64,000 bases of DNA from Streptomyces viridochromogenes (GCF_001270495.1 NZ_LGUR01000196.1:1-64000), one strand, 5' to 3'. Numbered from the stretch's first letter, positions 16,207-24,989 are shown. Program-made: numbers and translations. The notes: generated by a model not told the origin, from the sequence alone.

Positions 16207-17127
16207 TCATGCGCCAACCATTGGACCGCTCCCCCGGTACGCGCCCGGCGGCCTCCCGTACCGCTCACGGAACACACGGTTGAAGTGAAAAGGACTCACG
16301 AACCCCGAGGCCGCTGCCACGCGTTCCACGGACAGGTCGGTGCTCTCCAGCAACCGGGCGGCGTGCCGCAGACGTGCCTCGCGCAGCACGCGCATCGGTG
16401 ACTGCCCGAGCTGCCGGGTGAAGAGGTGGGCGAACCGGGAGGGCGAGAGCGCGACATGCTCGGCGAGCGAGCGCACGGTGTGCGGTGCGGCCGGGTCGGC
16501 GGCCATCAGCGCCTCGGCCCGGCGCACCCGGGCGTCGATGCCGGGCCGGGGCGGCTGGGCCCGTGCGGTGCCGGCGGTGAGCAGGACGACCTCCTCCAGT
16601 GAGCACAGGGCGAGTTCACGGGCCGCGGTGCCATGGGCCACGGCGACCGCGTCGCCCCCCGGCGCCGTCGCGGGCGGCGCCTCGGTGCCCGTCCAGCGGG
16701 CGTCGGCGAGCATCCGGCGAAACGCCGCCTCGACGCGGCCGTGCACCGAGTCCGGCGTCGGCGTGACGACGTACATCCCCTCCCCGGCGTCGTACGGACG
16801 CAGCCAGGACCGCCACGAGGTCCGCGCCTGGCAGTGCGCCCACCAGAACCGCCAGTGCCGCGCTCCCGGATCCACTGCGTAGCCGTGCGGAACGCCCGGC
16901 GCGAGCACCACCAGGTCCCCCGCCCCGGCCGTCGCCTCGGCGCTCCCGTGCCACAGCCGGCCCCGCCCACCGGTCGTCCACGTGAACAGCCAGCTGTCGG
17001 CGCCCCGCGGCCGGCTGATCCCGTACGTCGGCGGCTGGTCGAAATGCCCGACCACGACCAGGCCGGGCGGTGGTGCGGGCACACCGGGCGCAGCAGTCCC
17101 GGGCAATCCGTCAGCGCTCACAGTCAT
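16207..17127 (-). CDS. AraC-family regulator with cupin-like sensor domain
   Basis: A 306-residue protein. The N-terminal half (about 20-150) is an AraC-type cupin (GAGDLVVLAPGVPHGYAV). The C-terminal 100 residues carry two helix-turn-helix motifs (VRSLAEHVALSPSRFAHLFTRQ and VERVAAASGFVSPFHFNRVF). It is divergent from a phytanoyl-CoA dioxygenase gene 63 bp away, and such pairs are common in Streptomyces, so it likely controls that gene in response to a small ligand. The ATG at 17127 gives a normal length. The ligand is unknown. Confidence 0.9.
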   Translation of the reverse strand: MTVSADGLPGTAAPGVPAPPPGLVVVGHFDQPPTYGISRPRGADSWLFTWTTGGRGRLWHGSAEATAGAGDLVVLAPGVPHGYAVDPGARHWRFWWAHCQARTSWRSWLRPYDAGEGMYVVTPTPDSVHGRVEAAFRRMLADARWTGTEAPPATAPGGDAVAVAHGTAARELALCSLEEVVLLTAGTARAQPPRPGIDARVRRAEALMAADPAAPHTVRSLAEHVALSPSRFAHLFTRQLGQSPMRVLREARLRHAARLLESTDLSVERVAAASGFVSPFHFNRVFRERYGRPPGAYRGSGPMVGA

Positions 17128-17190
17128 CCTCCTGGGACGTGCGTCGGCCTAGCGTGGTCCGGAGAGGACACCTGACCGAGGAGTGGACAC

Positions 17191-18024
17191 ATGACAGCCG
17201 ACATGACAGCCACGGGCATGGGCGCCACCGGCACTCCCATCCTGCCCGAGACCTGGCTCAGCCGGTTCCGCGAGGACGGGTTCACCGTCGCACGCGGGCT
17301 GTTCGGGGGCGACGAGATCGACCGGTTGTGCGATCGGTTCGCGGCGCTGCACGCGGCCGGGCCCGTGCCCGGGCACTTCGAGCCGCGCCCGTCGGACAGC
17401 GACCCGCTGCACGCGTACCCGAGGGTGATGCAGCCGCACGAGTTCGACGAGCTGTCACTGCGGGTGCTGCTGGACTCCCGGCTGCGCGGCGTGCTGGAGG
17501 CGCTGCTCGGGGAGGAGGTGCTGGCCGCGCAGAGCATGTTCTACTTCAAGCCGCCCGGTGCCCGGGGGCAGGCGCTGCACCAGGACAACTTCTATCTGCG
17601 GGTCGAGCCGGGCACGTGTGTGGCGGCGTGGATCGCCTGCGATGTGATCGACCGGGACAACGGCGGACTCGAAGTCGTCCCCGGCACCCATGAGATGGAC
17701 CTGTTCTGCCCGGAACTGGCGGACGCCGAGGTGTCCTTCGCGCGGGAGTTCGTTCCGCCGCCGCCCGGTCTGGTGGCCGTACCCGTGGACATGGAACCGG
17801 GAGACGTTCTGTTCTTCAACGGGAGCCTGGTGCACGGGTCGCAGCCGAACCGTACGGTGGATCGTTTTCGGCGGTCGTTCATCGGGCACTACGTGGGGCG
17901 TTCGACCGAGCGGATCGGGGCGTACTACCGGACGGTGTCGATGAGCGGTGATCGTGTGCCGTTGGGCGAGAGCGAAGGGGCGGGGCCGTGCGGCAGCGAG
18001 TTCGCGCCCTACGGGCCCCACTGA
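17191..18024 (+). CDS. Phytanoyl-CoA dioxygenase (PhyH) family oxygenase
   Basis: A 277-residue Fe(II)/2-oxoglutarate enzyme. The metal triad is His130 and Asp132 in LHQDNFY and His215 in SLVHGSQPN; 2-oxoglutarate-binding Arg lies in the following RTVDRFRRSF segment. MFYFKPPGARGQ and GGLEVVPGTHEMD are typical PhyH motifs. Members hydroxylate diverse small molecules, including ectoine and secondary metabolites, so the substrate is open. It is probably regulated by the divergent AraC protein. The ATG at 17191 follows a GAGGAG site. Confidence 0.9.
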   Translation: MTADMTATGMGATGTPILPETWLSRFREDGFTVARGLFGGDEIDRLCDRFAALHAAGPVPGHFEPRPSDSDPLHAYPRVMQPHEFDELSLRVLLDSRLRGVLEALLGEEVLAAQSMFYFKPPGARGQALHQDNFYLRVEPGTCVAAWIACDVIDRDNGGLEVVPGTHEMDLFCPELADAEVSFAREFVPPPPGLVAVPVDMEPGDVLFFNGSLVHGSQPNRTVDRFRRSFIGHYVGRSTERIGAYYRTVSMSGDRVPLGESEGAGPCGSEFAPYGPH

Positions 18025-18026
18025 GT

Positions 18027-18058
18027 TGTCGGCTGCGGGTGCGTCGTGGCCGGTCGCG
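18027..18058. repeat. Partial copy of the dispersed intergenic element
   Basis: TTGTCGGCTGCGGGTGCGTC and the following GTGGCCGGTCGCG match the first half of the element at 7161-7245, in the gap between two convergent genes. The hairpin half is missing. Confidence 0.5.
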
Positions 18059-18073
18059 TGAGGAAGGGGCGTT

Positions 18074-19042
18074 TCAGTGGCCGATGACCGGGTGGGGGCT
18101 GTATGGCTGCTGTAGCTCCTCCAACTCCTTGTCGGTGAGCCGGAGTTCGACCGCCGCCGTCGCGTCCTCGATGTGGTGCGGCTTGGCGGCGCCGATGATC
18201 GGGGCCGCCACCGTGTCCTGGTGGAGCAGCCAGGCGAGGGCGACCTGGGCGCGTGAGACGCCGCGTTCCTCGGCGACGCGGGTGACGGCCTCGACGACGA
18301 CGCGGTCGTTGTCGGCGTAGAGACGGCTGCCGAAGTCGTCGCCGGCGCTGCGGTCGGTGACCGTGCCCCAGTCCCGGGTGAGCCGGCCGCGGGCGAGCGG
18401 GCTCCAGGGCAGCACGCCGACGCCCTGGTCGGCGCAGAGCGGGAGCATCTCGCGCTCCTCCTCGCGGTACAGGAGGTTGTAGTGGTTCTGCATCGAGACG
18501 AACCTGGTCCAGCCGTGCCGCTCGGCCGTGTACTGCATCTTGGAGAACTGCCAGGCGTACATCGAACTCGCCCCGAGATAGCGGACCTTGCCCGCCTTGA
18601 CCAGGTCGTGGAGGGCCTCCATGGTCTCCTCGACCGGGGTGTGCGGGTCGAAGCGGTGGATCTGGTAGAGGTCGACGTAGTCGGTGCCGAGGCGGGCGAG
18701 GCTGTGGTCGATCTCCGTCATGATGGCCTTGCGGGAGAGTCCGGCGCCGTTGGGGCCGGGCCGCACCCGGCCGTGCACCTTCGTCGCGAGCACGATCTCG
18801 TCCCGGCGGGCGAAGTCGCGCAGCGCCTTGCCGACGATCTCCTCACTGGTGCCGTCGGAGTAGACGTTGGCGGTGTCGAAGAAGTTGATCCCGGCGTCCA
18901 GGGCCTGCCGGATCAGCGGTCGTGAGGCCTCCTCGTCGAGGGTCCACTCGTGCACGCCACGGTCGGGGAGCCCGTAGGTCATACAGCCCAGACAGATCCG
19001 CGACACGTCCAGGCCCGTCGAACCGAGCTTCACGTACTGCAT
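18074..19042 (-). CDS. Aldo/keto reductase
   Basis: A 322-residue NADPH-dependent reductase of (alpha/beta)8 fold. Catalytic residues are visible in order: Asp and Tyr in DTANVYSDG, Lys in ATKVHG, His in LYQIHRFD. The C-terminal RAQVALAWLLHQ and IIGAAKPHHIED form the cofactor site. It resembles the YajO/IolS-like group that reduces aldehydes and ketones. The ATG at 19042 (MQYVKLGSTGL) is the family start; the open frame extends further but is not conserved. A flavoprotein gene lies 49 bp upstream on the same strand, so the two may form an operon. Confidence 0.93.
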   Translation of the reverse strand: MQYVKLGSTGLDVSRICLGCMTYGLPDRGVHEWTLDEEASRPLIRQALDAGINFFDTANVYSDGTSEEIVGKALRDFARRDEIVLATKVHGRVRPGPNGAGLSRKAIMTEIDHSLARLGTDYVDLYQIHRFDPHTPVEETMEALHDLVKAGKVRYLGASSMYAWQFSKMQYTAERHGWTRFVSMQNHYNLLYREEEREMLPLCADQGVGVLPWSPLARGRLTRDWGTVTDRSAGDDFGSRLYADNDRVVVEAVTRVAEERGVSRAQVALAWLLHQDTVAAPIIGAAKPHHIEDATAAVELRLTDKELEELQQPYSPHPVIGH

Positions 19043-19091
19043 CGTTGCTGCTCCTGCCTTCGGGGTGGGGTACCAGTGGAGCCTACGGCGC

Positions 19092-19625
19092 TCAGTGGCG
19101 GTCCAGCAGGTCGAGCGCGCGCTCCCAGCCGAAGTCCGGCCGGACACCGTCCTCCCCCGCCGCGCCGGTGTACGGCTCGCCGAAGCGCACGCCCATCCCG
19201 CGCAGCCGTATCAGGCTGTCCTGGTAGGCGGGATGGGCGGCCAGCGCGTCGGCCACGCAGGGCAGGACGGCGATGGGGACGCCGAGGCCGTACGCCTCGC
19301 ACAGGGTGCCCAGGGCGAGGGTGTCGGCGATGCCGGCGGCCCACTTGTTGATCGTGTTGAAGGTGGCCGGTGCGACGACGACGGCGTCCGGCGGCGGGAA
19401 GGGGCGGGGATCGGCGGGCGTGCGCCAGGCCGAGCGGATCGGGCGGCCGGTGAGGGCCTCGACGGCGGCGGTGTCGAAGAAGCCGTTCATGGCGACCGGT
19501 GTCGCGATGACGCCGACCTCCAGGTCCCGCTCCTGCGCGGCCGTGATCAGCTTGCTGACGTCCGCGGCGATCCCGGCGGCGCAGACGACGACGTAGAGGA
19601 AGGACTTCCGGGCCTGTTGGGTCAC
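19092..19625 (-). CDS. Flavoprotein of the HFCD/PPC-decarboxylase fold
   Basis: A 177-residue single-domain protein. VVVCAAGIAADVSKLITAA and AVVVAPATFNTINKWAAGIADT match the FMN-binding Rossmann-like fold of homo-oligomeric flavin Cys decarboxylases (PPC decarboxylase, EpiD, Dfp). The PPC decarboxylase His and the CoaB domain are absent, so it is not housekeeping Dfp. Its substrate is unknown. It begins with GTG and is followed on the same strand by the aldo/keto reductase. Confidence 0.8.
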   Translation of the reverse strand: MTQQARKSFLYVVVCAAGIAADVSKLITAAQERDLEVGVIATPVAMNGFFDTAAVEALTGRPIRSAWRTPADPRPFPPPDAVVVAPATFNTINKWAAGIADTLALGTLCEAYGLGVPIAVLPCVADALAAHPAYQDSLIRLRGMGVRFGEPYTGAAGEDGVRPDFGWERALDLLDRH

Positions 19626-19679
19626 CCGGGAACACTACTCAACGGCTTCAACCGGTCTGACTCAACGGGTTCGACCTGC

Positions 19680-20138
19680 CTAGCGCACCGGGAAGGACAG
19701 CCCGCGCTCGTTCTCCGGGCGCGGCCCGAAGATACGGCGCTCCTTCTCCTCGATCGGTACGTCGTTGATGCTCGCCTCGCGCCGGGTCATCAGCCCGTGC
19801 GCGTCGAACTCCCACAACTCGTTGCCGTACGACCGCCACCAACGCCCGTCGGTGTCCTGGCACTCGTACTGGAAGCGGACCGCGATGCGGTTGCCGTCGA
19901 AGGCCCACAGGTCCTTGCGCAGCGCGTACTCCTGCTCGCGCGCCCACTTGGCGGTGAGGAACGCGACGATCTCGGCGCGGCCGGTGACGAAGGTGTCGCG
20001 GTTGCGCCACACCGAGTCCTCCGAGTAGGCGAGCGCCACCTTGTGCGGGTCGCGGGTGTTCCAGGCGTCCTCGGCGGCCTGCACCTTCCGTGCGGCGCTC
20101 TCGCGGGTGAACGGCGGCAGGGGCGGGCGGTCGGTCAT
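19680..20138 (-). CDS. DUF1348 (NTF2-like fold) protein
   Basis: A 152-residue protein that is almost all one domain: [52 protein letters not shown], typical of the DUF1348/SnoaL-like superfamily. No enzyme activity is established for the family. It is divergent from a TetR gene, with two operator-like dyads between them, so it is the probable target of that repressor. Confidence 0.88.
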   Translation of the reverse strand: MTDRPPLPPFTRESAARKVQAAEDAWNTRDPHKVALAYSEDSVWRNRDTFVTGRAEIVAFLTAKWAREQEYALRKDLWAFDGNRIAVRFQYECQDTDGRWWRSYGNELWEFDAHGLMTRREASINDVPIEEKERRIFGPRPENERGLSFPVR

Positions 20139-20175
20139 GTCATCCTCCGGGGCCGGAACGGCGGTGCGGGCGAGC

Positions 20176-20193
20176 GGAGAACGTGCGTTCTCC
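20176..20193. promoter_or_regulatory. TetR operator candidate, copy 1
   Basis: GGAGAACG and CGTTCTCC flank a 2-bp centre, an 18-bp dyad 38 bp upstream of the DUF1348 start. It is nearly identical to copy 2, starting exactly 36 bp apart. Confidence 0.75.
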
Positions 20194-20211
20194 GCCTTGG
20201 CTGCTACCGTA

Positions 20212-20229
20212 GGAGAACGCTCGTTCTCG
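20212..20229. promoter_or_regulatory. TetR operator candidate, copy 2
   Basis: GGAGAACG-CT-CGTTCTCG, the second copy of the dyad, 19 bp upstream of the TetR start codon. Position suits autorepression. Confidence 0.75.
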
Positions 20230-20248
20230 CGTCAAGGAGTGGTCGTAC

Positions 20249-20800
20249 ATGGACAGCGCAACCGCCCGGGAGCAGGCACTGGACGCCGCGGAGAAGCTGT
20301 TCTACGGGCGCGGCATCCAGTCCGTCGGCATGGACGACATCCGGGGCGCGTCCGGCGTCTCGCTGAAGCGGCTCTATCAGCTCTTCCCGGCGAAGGAGCA
20401 GCTCGTCGTGGCGTATCTGGAGCGGCGCGACGTGCGCTGGCGTGGGCAGCTCGCCGCGTACGCGGAGCGGCAGCCGGACCCCGGGCGGCGGATCCTCGCC
20501 GTCTTCGACTGGCTGGAGGAGTGGTTCGCCGAGGAGGACTTCCGCGGGTGCGCCTGGATCAACTCGTACGGCGAGCTCGGCGCCCGGTCGGAGCGGGTGG
20601 CCGACCAGGTCCGGGCGCACAAACAGGCGTTCCGCGACTACCTCGCCTCACTGGTGACCGCGGCAGGGCTCCCCGACGCGCTGACCGGGCCGCTGTTCCT
20701 GCTGGCCGAGGGCGCGATGGTGACGGCGGGCATAACCGGCGGTACGCGACCGGCGGCGGAGGCAAGGGAGGCGGCGCGGTCGCTGGTGGCGGCGCGCTGA
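20249..20800 (+). CDS. TetR-family repressor
   Basis: A 183-residue protein with an N-terminal helix-turn-helix (about 8-52; LFYGRGIQSVGMDDIRGASGVSLKRLYQLF). The ligand domain carries a C-terminal WINSYGELGARSERVADQVRAHKQAFRDYL segment seen in TetR_C-type regulators. The ATG has AAGGAG nine bases upstream. It is divergent from the DUF1348 gene with paired dyads in between, so it probably represses itself and that gene. The ligand is unknown. Confidence 0.92.
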   Translation: MDSATAREQALDAAEKLFYGRGIQSVGMDDIRGASGVSLKRLYQLFPAKEQLVVAYLERRDVRWRGQLAAYAERQPDPGRRILAVFDWLEEWFAEEDFRGCAWINSYGELGARSERVADQVRAHKQAFRDYLASLVTAAGLPDALTGPLFLLAEGAMVTAGITGGTRPAAEAREAARSLVAAR

Positions 20801-20803
20801 GAT

Positions 20804-20841
20804 CGGGCGGGCGGACCCGGCATCGGATGCGGGCCCGCCCG
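20804..20841. terminator. Hairpin between convergent TetR and ferredoxin genes
   Basis: CGGGCGGGC (20804-20812) pairs with GCCCGCCCG (20833-20841), with a smaller nested stem around GCATCGGATGC. It is probably a bidirectional terminator. Confidence 0.7.
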
Positions 20842-20886
20842 GCGCTGGGGTGAATCGAGCGAGGTGGTCGAGCGGGGTGTCCGGCG

Positions 20887-21117
20887 TCAACTCCCCGTTT
20901 CCGACACGGTGATGGCGCTGACCGGGCAGGCCCGGACGGCCTCCCGCACCATCGGGTCGCCGCCGCCGTCCTCGCGGCCGGGCAGCAGGGCGCTGAAGCC
21001 GTCGTCGTCCTGGGTGAAGACGGACGGGGCGACCAGAGCGCACTGGCCGGCGCCGACGCAGAGGTCGTGGTCGATGTCGATGTGCGTTTCGTGTGATTCG
21101 CGCGTTTCGTTGTGCAT
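20887..21117 (-). CDS. 3Fe-4S ferredoxin for the adjacent P450
   Basis: A 76-residue ferredoxin with CVGAGQC and a later CP (VRACPVSAI), i.e. Cys-x5-Cys...Cys-Pro, the three-Cys pattern of [3Fe-4S] ferredoxins that feed bacterial P450s. Its start is 12 bp after the P450 stop on the same strand, so the two are co-transcribed. It would pass electrons from a ferredoxin reductase encoded elsewhere. Confidence 0.93.
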   Translation of the reverse strand: MHNETRESHETHIDIDHDLCVGAGQCALVAPSVFTQDDDGFSALLPGREDGGGDPMVREAVRACPVSAITVSETGS

Positions 21118-21129
21118 GACCGGAGCCTC

Positions 21130-22338
21130 TTACCAGGTCACGGGGAGTTCCAGCATCCCCTGGATCGTGTCGCCGGGTTTGAAGGGGATTTCCTCCGCAG
21201 GGACGGCAAGGCGCAGGGTGGGCAGGCGGTCGAAGAGGGTGCGCAGGGCGATCTCCATCTCGGCCCGGGCCAGGTTCTGGCCGAGGCACTGGTGGATGCC
21301 GAAGCCGAAGCCGACGTGGTGGCGGGCCGAGCGATGCCAGTCGAGGGTGTCGGGGTCGGGGTAGAGGGACTCGTCGCGGTTGATGACCGAGGTCGAGAAG
21401 ACCACGCCCTCGCCCGCCCGGATCGTCCCGCCGTCCGTCTCGATGTCCTCGACGGCGACCCGCAGCAGGCCGTCGGCGATCGACAGCATCCGCATGAGCT
21501 CCTCGACCGCGGCGGGCAGCAGCGACGGGTCGGCGCGCAACTCGGCCAACCGGTCCGGGTGCTGGAGAAGGGTGTAGGTGCCCAGGGAGATCATGTTGGC
21601 GGTCGTCTCGTGGCCGGCGACCAGCAGGATGGTCGCGAGGGCGATGACCTCCTCCTGGTCCAGCTCACCCGCGCGCAGTTGCTGGTGGACGAGTTCGTCC
21701 AGGACGCCGTCGCCGGGCTCCGGCTGCTTCCGCTTGCGGTCGATCAACTCGGCGAAGTACGCCTCCAACCGGTCGCGGGCGGCCATGGTGTCGGCGGCCG
21801 TCGGGCCGCGCAGCAGGCGCCGCGACTGCTCCTCGAAGAAGTCGTGGTCGGCATAGGGGACGCCCAGCAGGGCGCAGATGACCATCGAGGGAACGGGCAG
21901 GGCGAAGTCGTTCACCAGCTCGGCGGGCGCTCCGTGGGCGATCATCGCGTCCAGCCGTTCGTCCACGATCCGCTGGATCTCGGGGCGCAGCTCGACGGCA
22001 CGCCTCAGCGTGAAGCTGGGAACCATCATCCGGCGCTGGACCCGGTGTTCGGGGTCGTCGACGCTCAGCAGCGCGCCTTTGCGCATGCGGAGACCCGCGA
22101 ACCGTGCGGTGGTCGCGGGGAAGTCGGGCCGGGTGCGGTCGGAGGACAGCCGTCCGTCGGCCAGCAGGGTGCGGGCGAGAGCATGTCCGGTGACCAGCCA
22201 GACCGGTCGGCCGTCGTAGAGGGAGATCCGGGCCAGCGGGCGCGCGTCACGCAGGCGGTCGTAGGCCGTGGGCGGGTGGTAGGGGCAGGTCCGGCTCTGG
22301 GGGAAGACGACGGTGTGCGGTTCCGTCATGTCCGTCAT
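21130..22338 (-). CDS. Cytochrome P450 (class I, CYP105-like)
   Basis: A 402-residue haem monooxygenase. The I-helix oxygen site is AGHETTANM, the K-helix ExxR is EELMR, and the haem loop FGFGIHQCLGQNLAR has thiolate ligand Cys351. Length and these motifs fit soluble actinobacterial P450s near CYP105, which oxidise diverse drugs and metabolites. The ATG at 22338 has GAGG six bases upstream; the longer open frame upstream lacks P450 similarity. A ferredoxin gene follows at once. A perfect dyad 43 bp upstream of the start suggests control by a regulator outside the pair. Confidence 0.95.
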   Translation of the reverse strand: MTDMTEPHTVVFPQSRTCPYHPPTAYDRLRDARPLARISLYDGRPVWLVTGHALARTLLADGRLSSDRTRPDFPATTARFAGLRMRKGALLSVDDPEHRVQRRMMVPSFTLRRAVELRPEIQRIVDERLDAMIAHGAPAELVNDFALPVPSMVICALLGVPYADHDFFEEQSRRLLRGPTAADTMAARDRLEAYFAELIDRKRKQPEPGDGVLDELVHQQLRAGELDQEEVIALATILLVAGHETTANMISLGTYTLLQHPDRLAELRADPSLLPAAVEELMRMLSIADGLLRVAVEDIETDGGTIRAGEGVVFSTSVINRDESLYPDPDTLDWHRSARHHVGFGFGIHQCLGQNLARAEMEIALRTLFDRLPTLRLAVPAEEIPFKPGDTIQGMLELPVTW

Positions 22339-22380
22339 GGAAGACCTCGCAGACGAAGAGTGCGTCGTGCCGATCTTCAT

Positions 22381-22399
22381 TAGATGCCTCAGGCATCTA
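22381..22399. promoter_or_regulatory. Perfect 19-bp dyad upstream of the P450 operon
   Basis: TAGATGCCT and AGGCATCTA are 9-bp perfect arms around one central base. The TAGAT...ATCTA ends resemble MarR- or PadR-type operators, but no such regulator is next to it. It probably overlaps the P450 promoter. Confidence 0.7.
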
Positions 22400-22645
22400 G
22401 GGGGCGACGCCAAGTTCGGCCAGATCAGGCGCACGGACAATCTGGCCGGGGATCGTCGCACAGAGCTTCGGTCGCGGGGCGTGCGCCCGGCACTCCGGAG
22501 AAATTCCCTTGTCGGCACACCGCCGCCACCCGCAGAATCCGGCCATGTCTACGACCATCGCCTTCCTGCCGCTGACCGACACCGTTCGCCCGGTGGCGCG
22601 CCGGCAGCAGCCCGGCCGACCGTGGAGGCCCGCGCTTCCCACGTC

Positions 22646-23275
22646 GTGACCGCCGCGCTCGTCGCGGGGCTGCTCGCGGGCTACGGCATCGCCGTCCCGG
22701 TCGGCGCGGTCGCGACCTACCTCGTCTCCCTCACCGCCCGTACCTCCCTGCGGACGGGGGTCTGCGCCGCGCTGGGCGTCGCGACCGCCGACGGGCTCTA
22801 CGCGCTGGTGGCCACCCTCGGCGGCTCCGCGCTGGCCACCGCGCTGCGCCCGGTGCTGGTGCCGCTGCGCTGGGCCTCCGCCCTGGTTCTGGCCGCCCTC
22901 GCGGTGCGGGGCGCGGTCATCGCCGTACGGCACTACCGCGACCACCGGCAGTCCACCCGCTCCGCTCCCGCCGCCCCTCCCCCGAGTCCGGCGCGCGCCT
23001 ACCTGGCGCTGCTCGGCATCACTCTGCTCAACCCCACCACCGTGATCTACTTCGTGGCCCTCGTCCTCGGCACGCGCACGACGGACCCGGCAGCGCCCCC
23101 GGAACAGGGCGTTTTCGTCCTGGCCGCGTTCGCCGCGTCGGCGAGCTGGCAGGTGCTGCTCGCCGGGGGCGGGGCGCTGCTGGGACGCGTACTGACGGGG
23201 TACCGGGGGCGGTTGGTGACGGCGCTGGTGTCGAGCGGTGTGATCCTGGCGCTGGCCGTGGGGATGCTGGTGTAG
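22646..23275 (+). CDS. LysE/RhtB-family exporter
   Basis: A 209-residue membrane protein with about six helices. The start [26 protein letters not shown] and the later [21 protein letters not shown] motif are diagnostic of LysE-type amino-acid or metabolite exporters. I chose GTG at 22646 because it opens the first helix; an upstream GTG at 22622 would add eight residues and cannot be excluded. It runs on the strand opposite the P450 operon and could share its regulatory region. Confidence 0.82.
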   Translation: MTAALVAGLLAGYGIAVPVGAVATYLVSLTARTSLRTGVCAALGVATADGLYALVATLGGSALATALRPVLVPLRWASALVLAALAVRGAVIAVRHYRDHRQSTRSAPAAPPPSPARAYLALLGITLLNPTTVIYFVALVLGTRTTDPAAPPEQGVFVLAAFAASASWQVLLAGGGALLGRVLTGYRGRLVTALVSSGVILALAVGMLV

Positions 23276-23357
23276 CCGCGGCAGGATGATTTCCGTCCGT
23301 GCCGTTGTTGCAGTAGGGCGTCAGTCAGCATCAGGACACGACGATGGGACCGAGGCC

Positions 23358-23807
23358 ATGCCTCTCGACGGCGAGTACGAGCCGAGCCCGACCAAGTGGG
23401 TACGCGACCAGGTGGAGTTGTACGAGAGCTCCGGCGGCACCCAGGGGACGACCCTGCAGAACACGGGGAGGCCGGTGATCCTGCTCACGACCCGGGGTGC
23501 CAGGAGCGGCAAGATCCGCAAGACGCCGCTCATGCGCGTCGAGCACGAGGGCCGGTATGCCGCGGTGGCCTCGCTGGGCGGGGCGCCCAAGCACCCGGTC
23601 TGGTACCACAACGTCAAGAGCGATCCCCATGTGGAACTCCAGGACGGGCCGGTGAAACGGGACATGCGGGCCCGCGAGATCACCGGCGCGGAGAAGGACG
23701 AGTGGTGGGAGCGGGCCGTGGCGGCGTATCCGCCGTACGCCGACTACCAAGAGAAGACCGATCGGGTGATACCGGTCTTCGTGCTGGAGCCGTTCGACGA
23801 GGACTGA
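23358..23807 (+). CDS. F420-dependent DDN-type nitroreductase/quinone reductase
   Basis: A 149-residue protein of the deazaflavin-dependent (DDN) split-barrel family: [39 protein letters not shown] (phosphate-binding loop) and [17 protein letters not shown] are its typical blocks. The family reduces quinones and nitroaromatics using F420H2. The ATG at 23358 is the family start. Confidence 0.9.
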   Translation: MPLDGEYEPSPTKWVRDQVELYESSGGTQGTTLQNTGRPVILLTTRGARSGKIRKTPLMRVEHEGRYAAVASLGGAPKHPVWYHNVKSDPHVELQDGPVKRDMRAREITGAEKDEWWERAVAAYPPYADYQEKTDRVIPVFVLEPFDED

Positions 23808-23880
23808 CCGGAGTCTCACCGGGGTCGGAGCCGGGCCCCGGCAGCAGCCGGTCGGCCTCCGGAAACTTTTTCTCTTTCAG

Positions 23881-23950
23881 GACGCATGAACCCCCGTGTG
23901 CCGGGCACACGTGCGTCAGGCCCCGCCGCGCTCCCCCGTCGCGGCGGGGC
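23881..23950. terminator. Two consecutive strong hairpins at a convergent junction
   Basis: Hairpin 1 has CGTGTGCC (23895-23902) with GGCACACG (23904-23911), extended by GACGCA/TGCGTC on the outside. Hairpin 2 has 11-bp arms GCCCCGCCGCG (23920-23930) and CGCGGCGGGGC (23940-23950). The second lies inside the last codons of the CDF gene. A T-rich run (23868-23878) precedes them on the plus strand. Likely bidirectional termination. Confidence 0.7.
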
Positions 23951-24887
23951 TTCCCTGTGCCTCGCGCGCGGAGCGTTCGGTCACGTCGAGGAAGATCTGG
24001 TCCGCCTCGGCCACGGTCCGGGCGATGGACCGCTTGATACGGACGGCGACCTCCTCCACCTGCTCGCTGTCGAAGCCGGGCATCAGATCGACACGGGCCG
24101 CCACCAGGGCCGTTTCGAGCCCGGTCTTCATCGTGAACAGGGCTTCCACACTGTCGATCTCGGGCTGGGCCTCCAGCAGCGCCCGGATCCTGGCGGCCGC
24201 CTCGGGGTGGGCGGCCTCTCCGATCAGCTGGTCGCGGGCCTCGCGGCCCAGCCGGTAGGCGACGTAGACGAGCAGCGCGCCGATCGCGAGCGACGCCGAC
24301 GCCTCCCAGACGACCTGCCCGGTGACCATGTGCAGCGCCATGCCGGCGAAGGCCAGGGTCACGCCGAGCACCGCCGTGCCGTCCTCGGCGACGACCGTGC
24401 GCAGGGCCGGGTCACGCAGCCCCTTCGCGACACCGCCCTGCCCGCGCACCTGGTACAGCGCCCGCACCAGCGACAGACCCTCGGCGGCGAAGGCGACACC
24501 GAGCACGATCAGGCCGGCCACATAGCCGCCGAACTTCTCCTCGGAGCCGCCGCGCAGCGCCTCGACGCCCTGGAAGAAGGAGAAGCACCCGCCCATCACG
24601 AAGATCCCGACGGCCGCGAGCAGGGACCAGAAGAAGCGTTCCTTGCCGTAGCCGAAGGGATGGCGGGCGTCGGCGGGGCGTCGACTGCGGCGCAGGGCGG
24701 CCAGGAGGAAGACCTCGTTCACGCTGTCCGCCACGGAGTGCGCGGCTTCCGACAGCAGCGCGGGCGAGTGGGCGACGACTCCGCCGACCGCCTTGGCGAT
24801 CGCGATGACGAGATTCGCGGTGAGAGCCACCAGGACGGTGACACGGGTCCTGTGGTCGGCCTGCGGCGCGTTGGGCGTACTGCTCAT
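23916..24887 (-). CDS. Cation diffusion facilitator (CDF) transporter
   Basis: A 323-residue inner-membrane metal exporter. The first helices contain the metal-site region LLSEAAHSVADSVNEVFLL, followed by HPFGYGKERFFWSLLAA and later helices. A C-terminal cytoplasmic domain (about 225-310) resembles the CDF dimerisation domain, with VDLMPGFDSEQVEEVAVRIK. The usual HxxxD pair of zinc CDFs is present in modified form, so the metal is not certain. The ATG at 24887 is the family start. It diverges from the glutathionyl-hydroquinone reductase gene. Confidence 0.92.
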   Translation of the reverse strand: MSSTPNAPQADHRTRVTVLVALTANLVIAIAKAVGGVVAHSPALLSEAAHSVADSVNEVFLLAALRRSRRPADARHPFGYGKERFFWSLLAAVGIFVMGGCFSFFQGVEALRGGSEEKFGGYVAGLIVLGVAFAAEGLSLVRALYQVRGQGGVAKGLRDPALRTVVAEDGTAVLGVTLAFAGMALHMVTGQVVWEASASLAIGALLVYVAYRLGREARDQLIGEAAHPEAAARIRALLEAQPEIDSVEALFTMKTGLETALVAARVDLMPGFDSEQVEEVAVRIKRSIARTVAEADQIFLDVTERSAREAQGSPAATGERGGA

Positions 24888-24989
24888 TTTCCCCCGGCTG
24901 CCCCGGCCGATCCGGCTCACACCGTGCGGTCGGCGGAAATCGGGGGACTCGGTGAGATCAGGAGACGTCTGGCAGAGAGGAGCCGGGTC

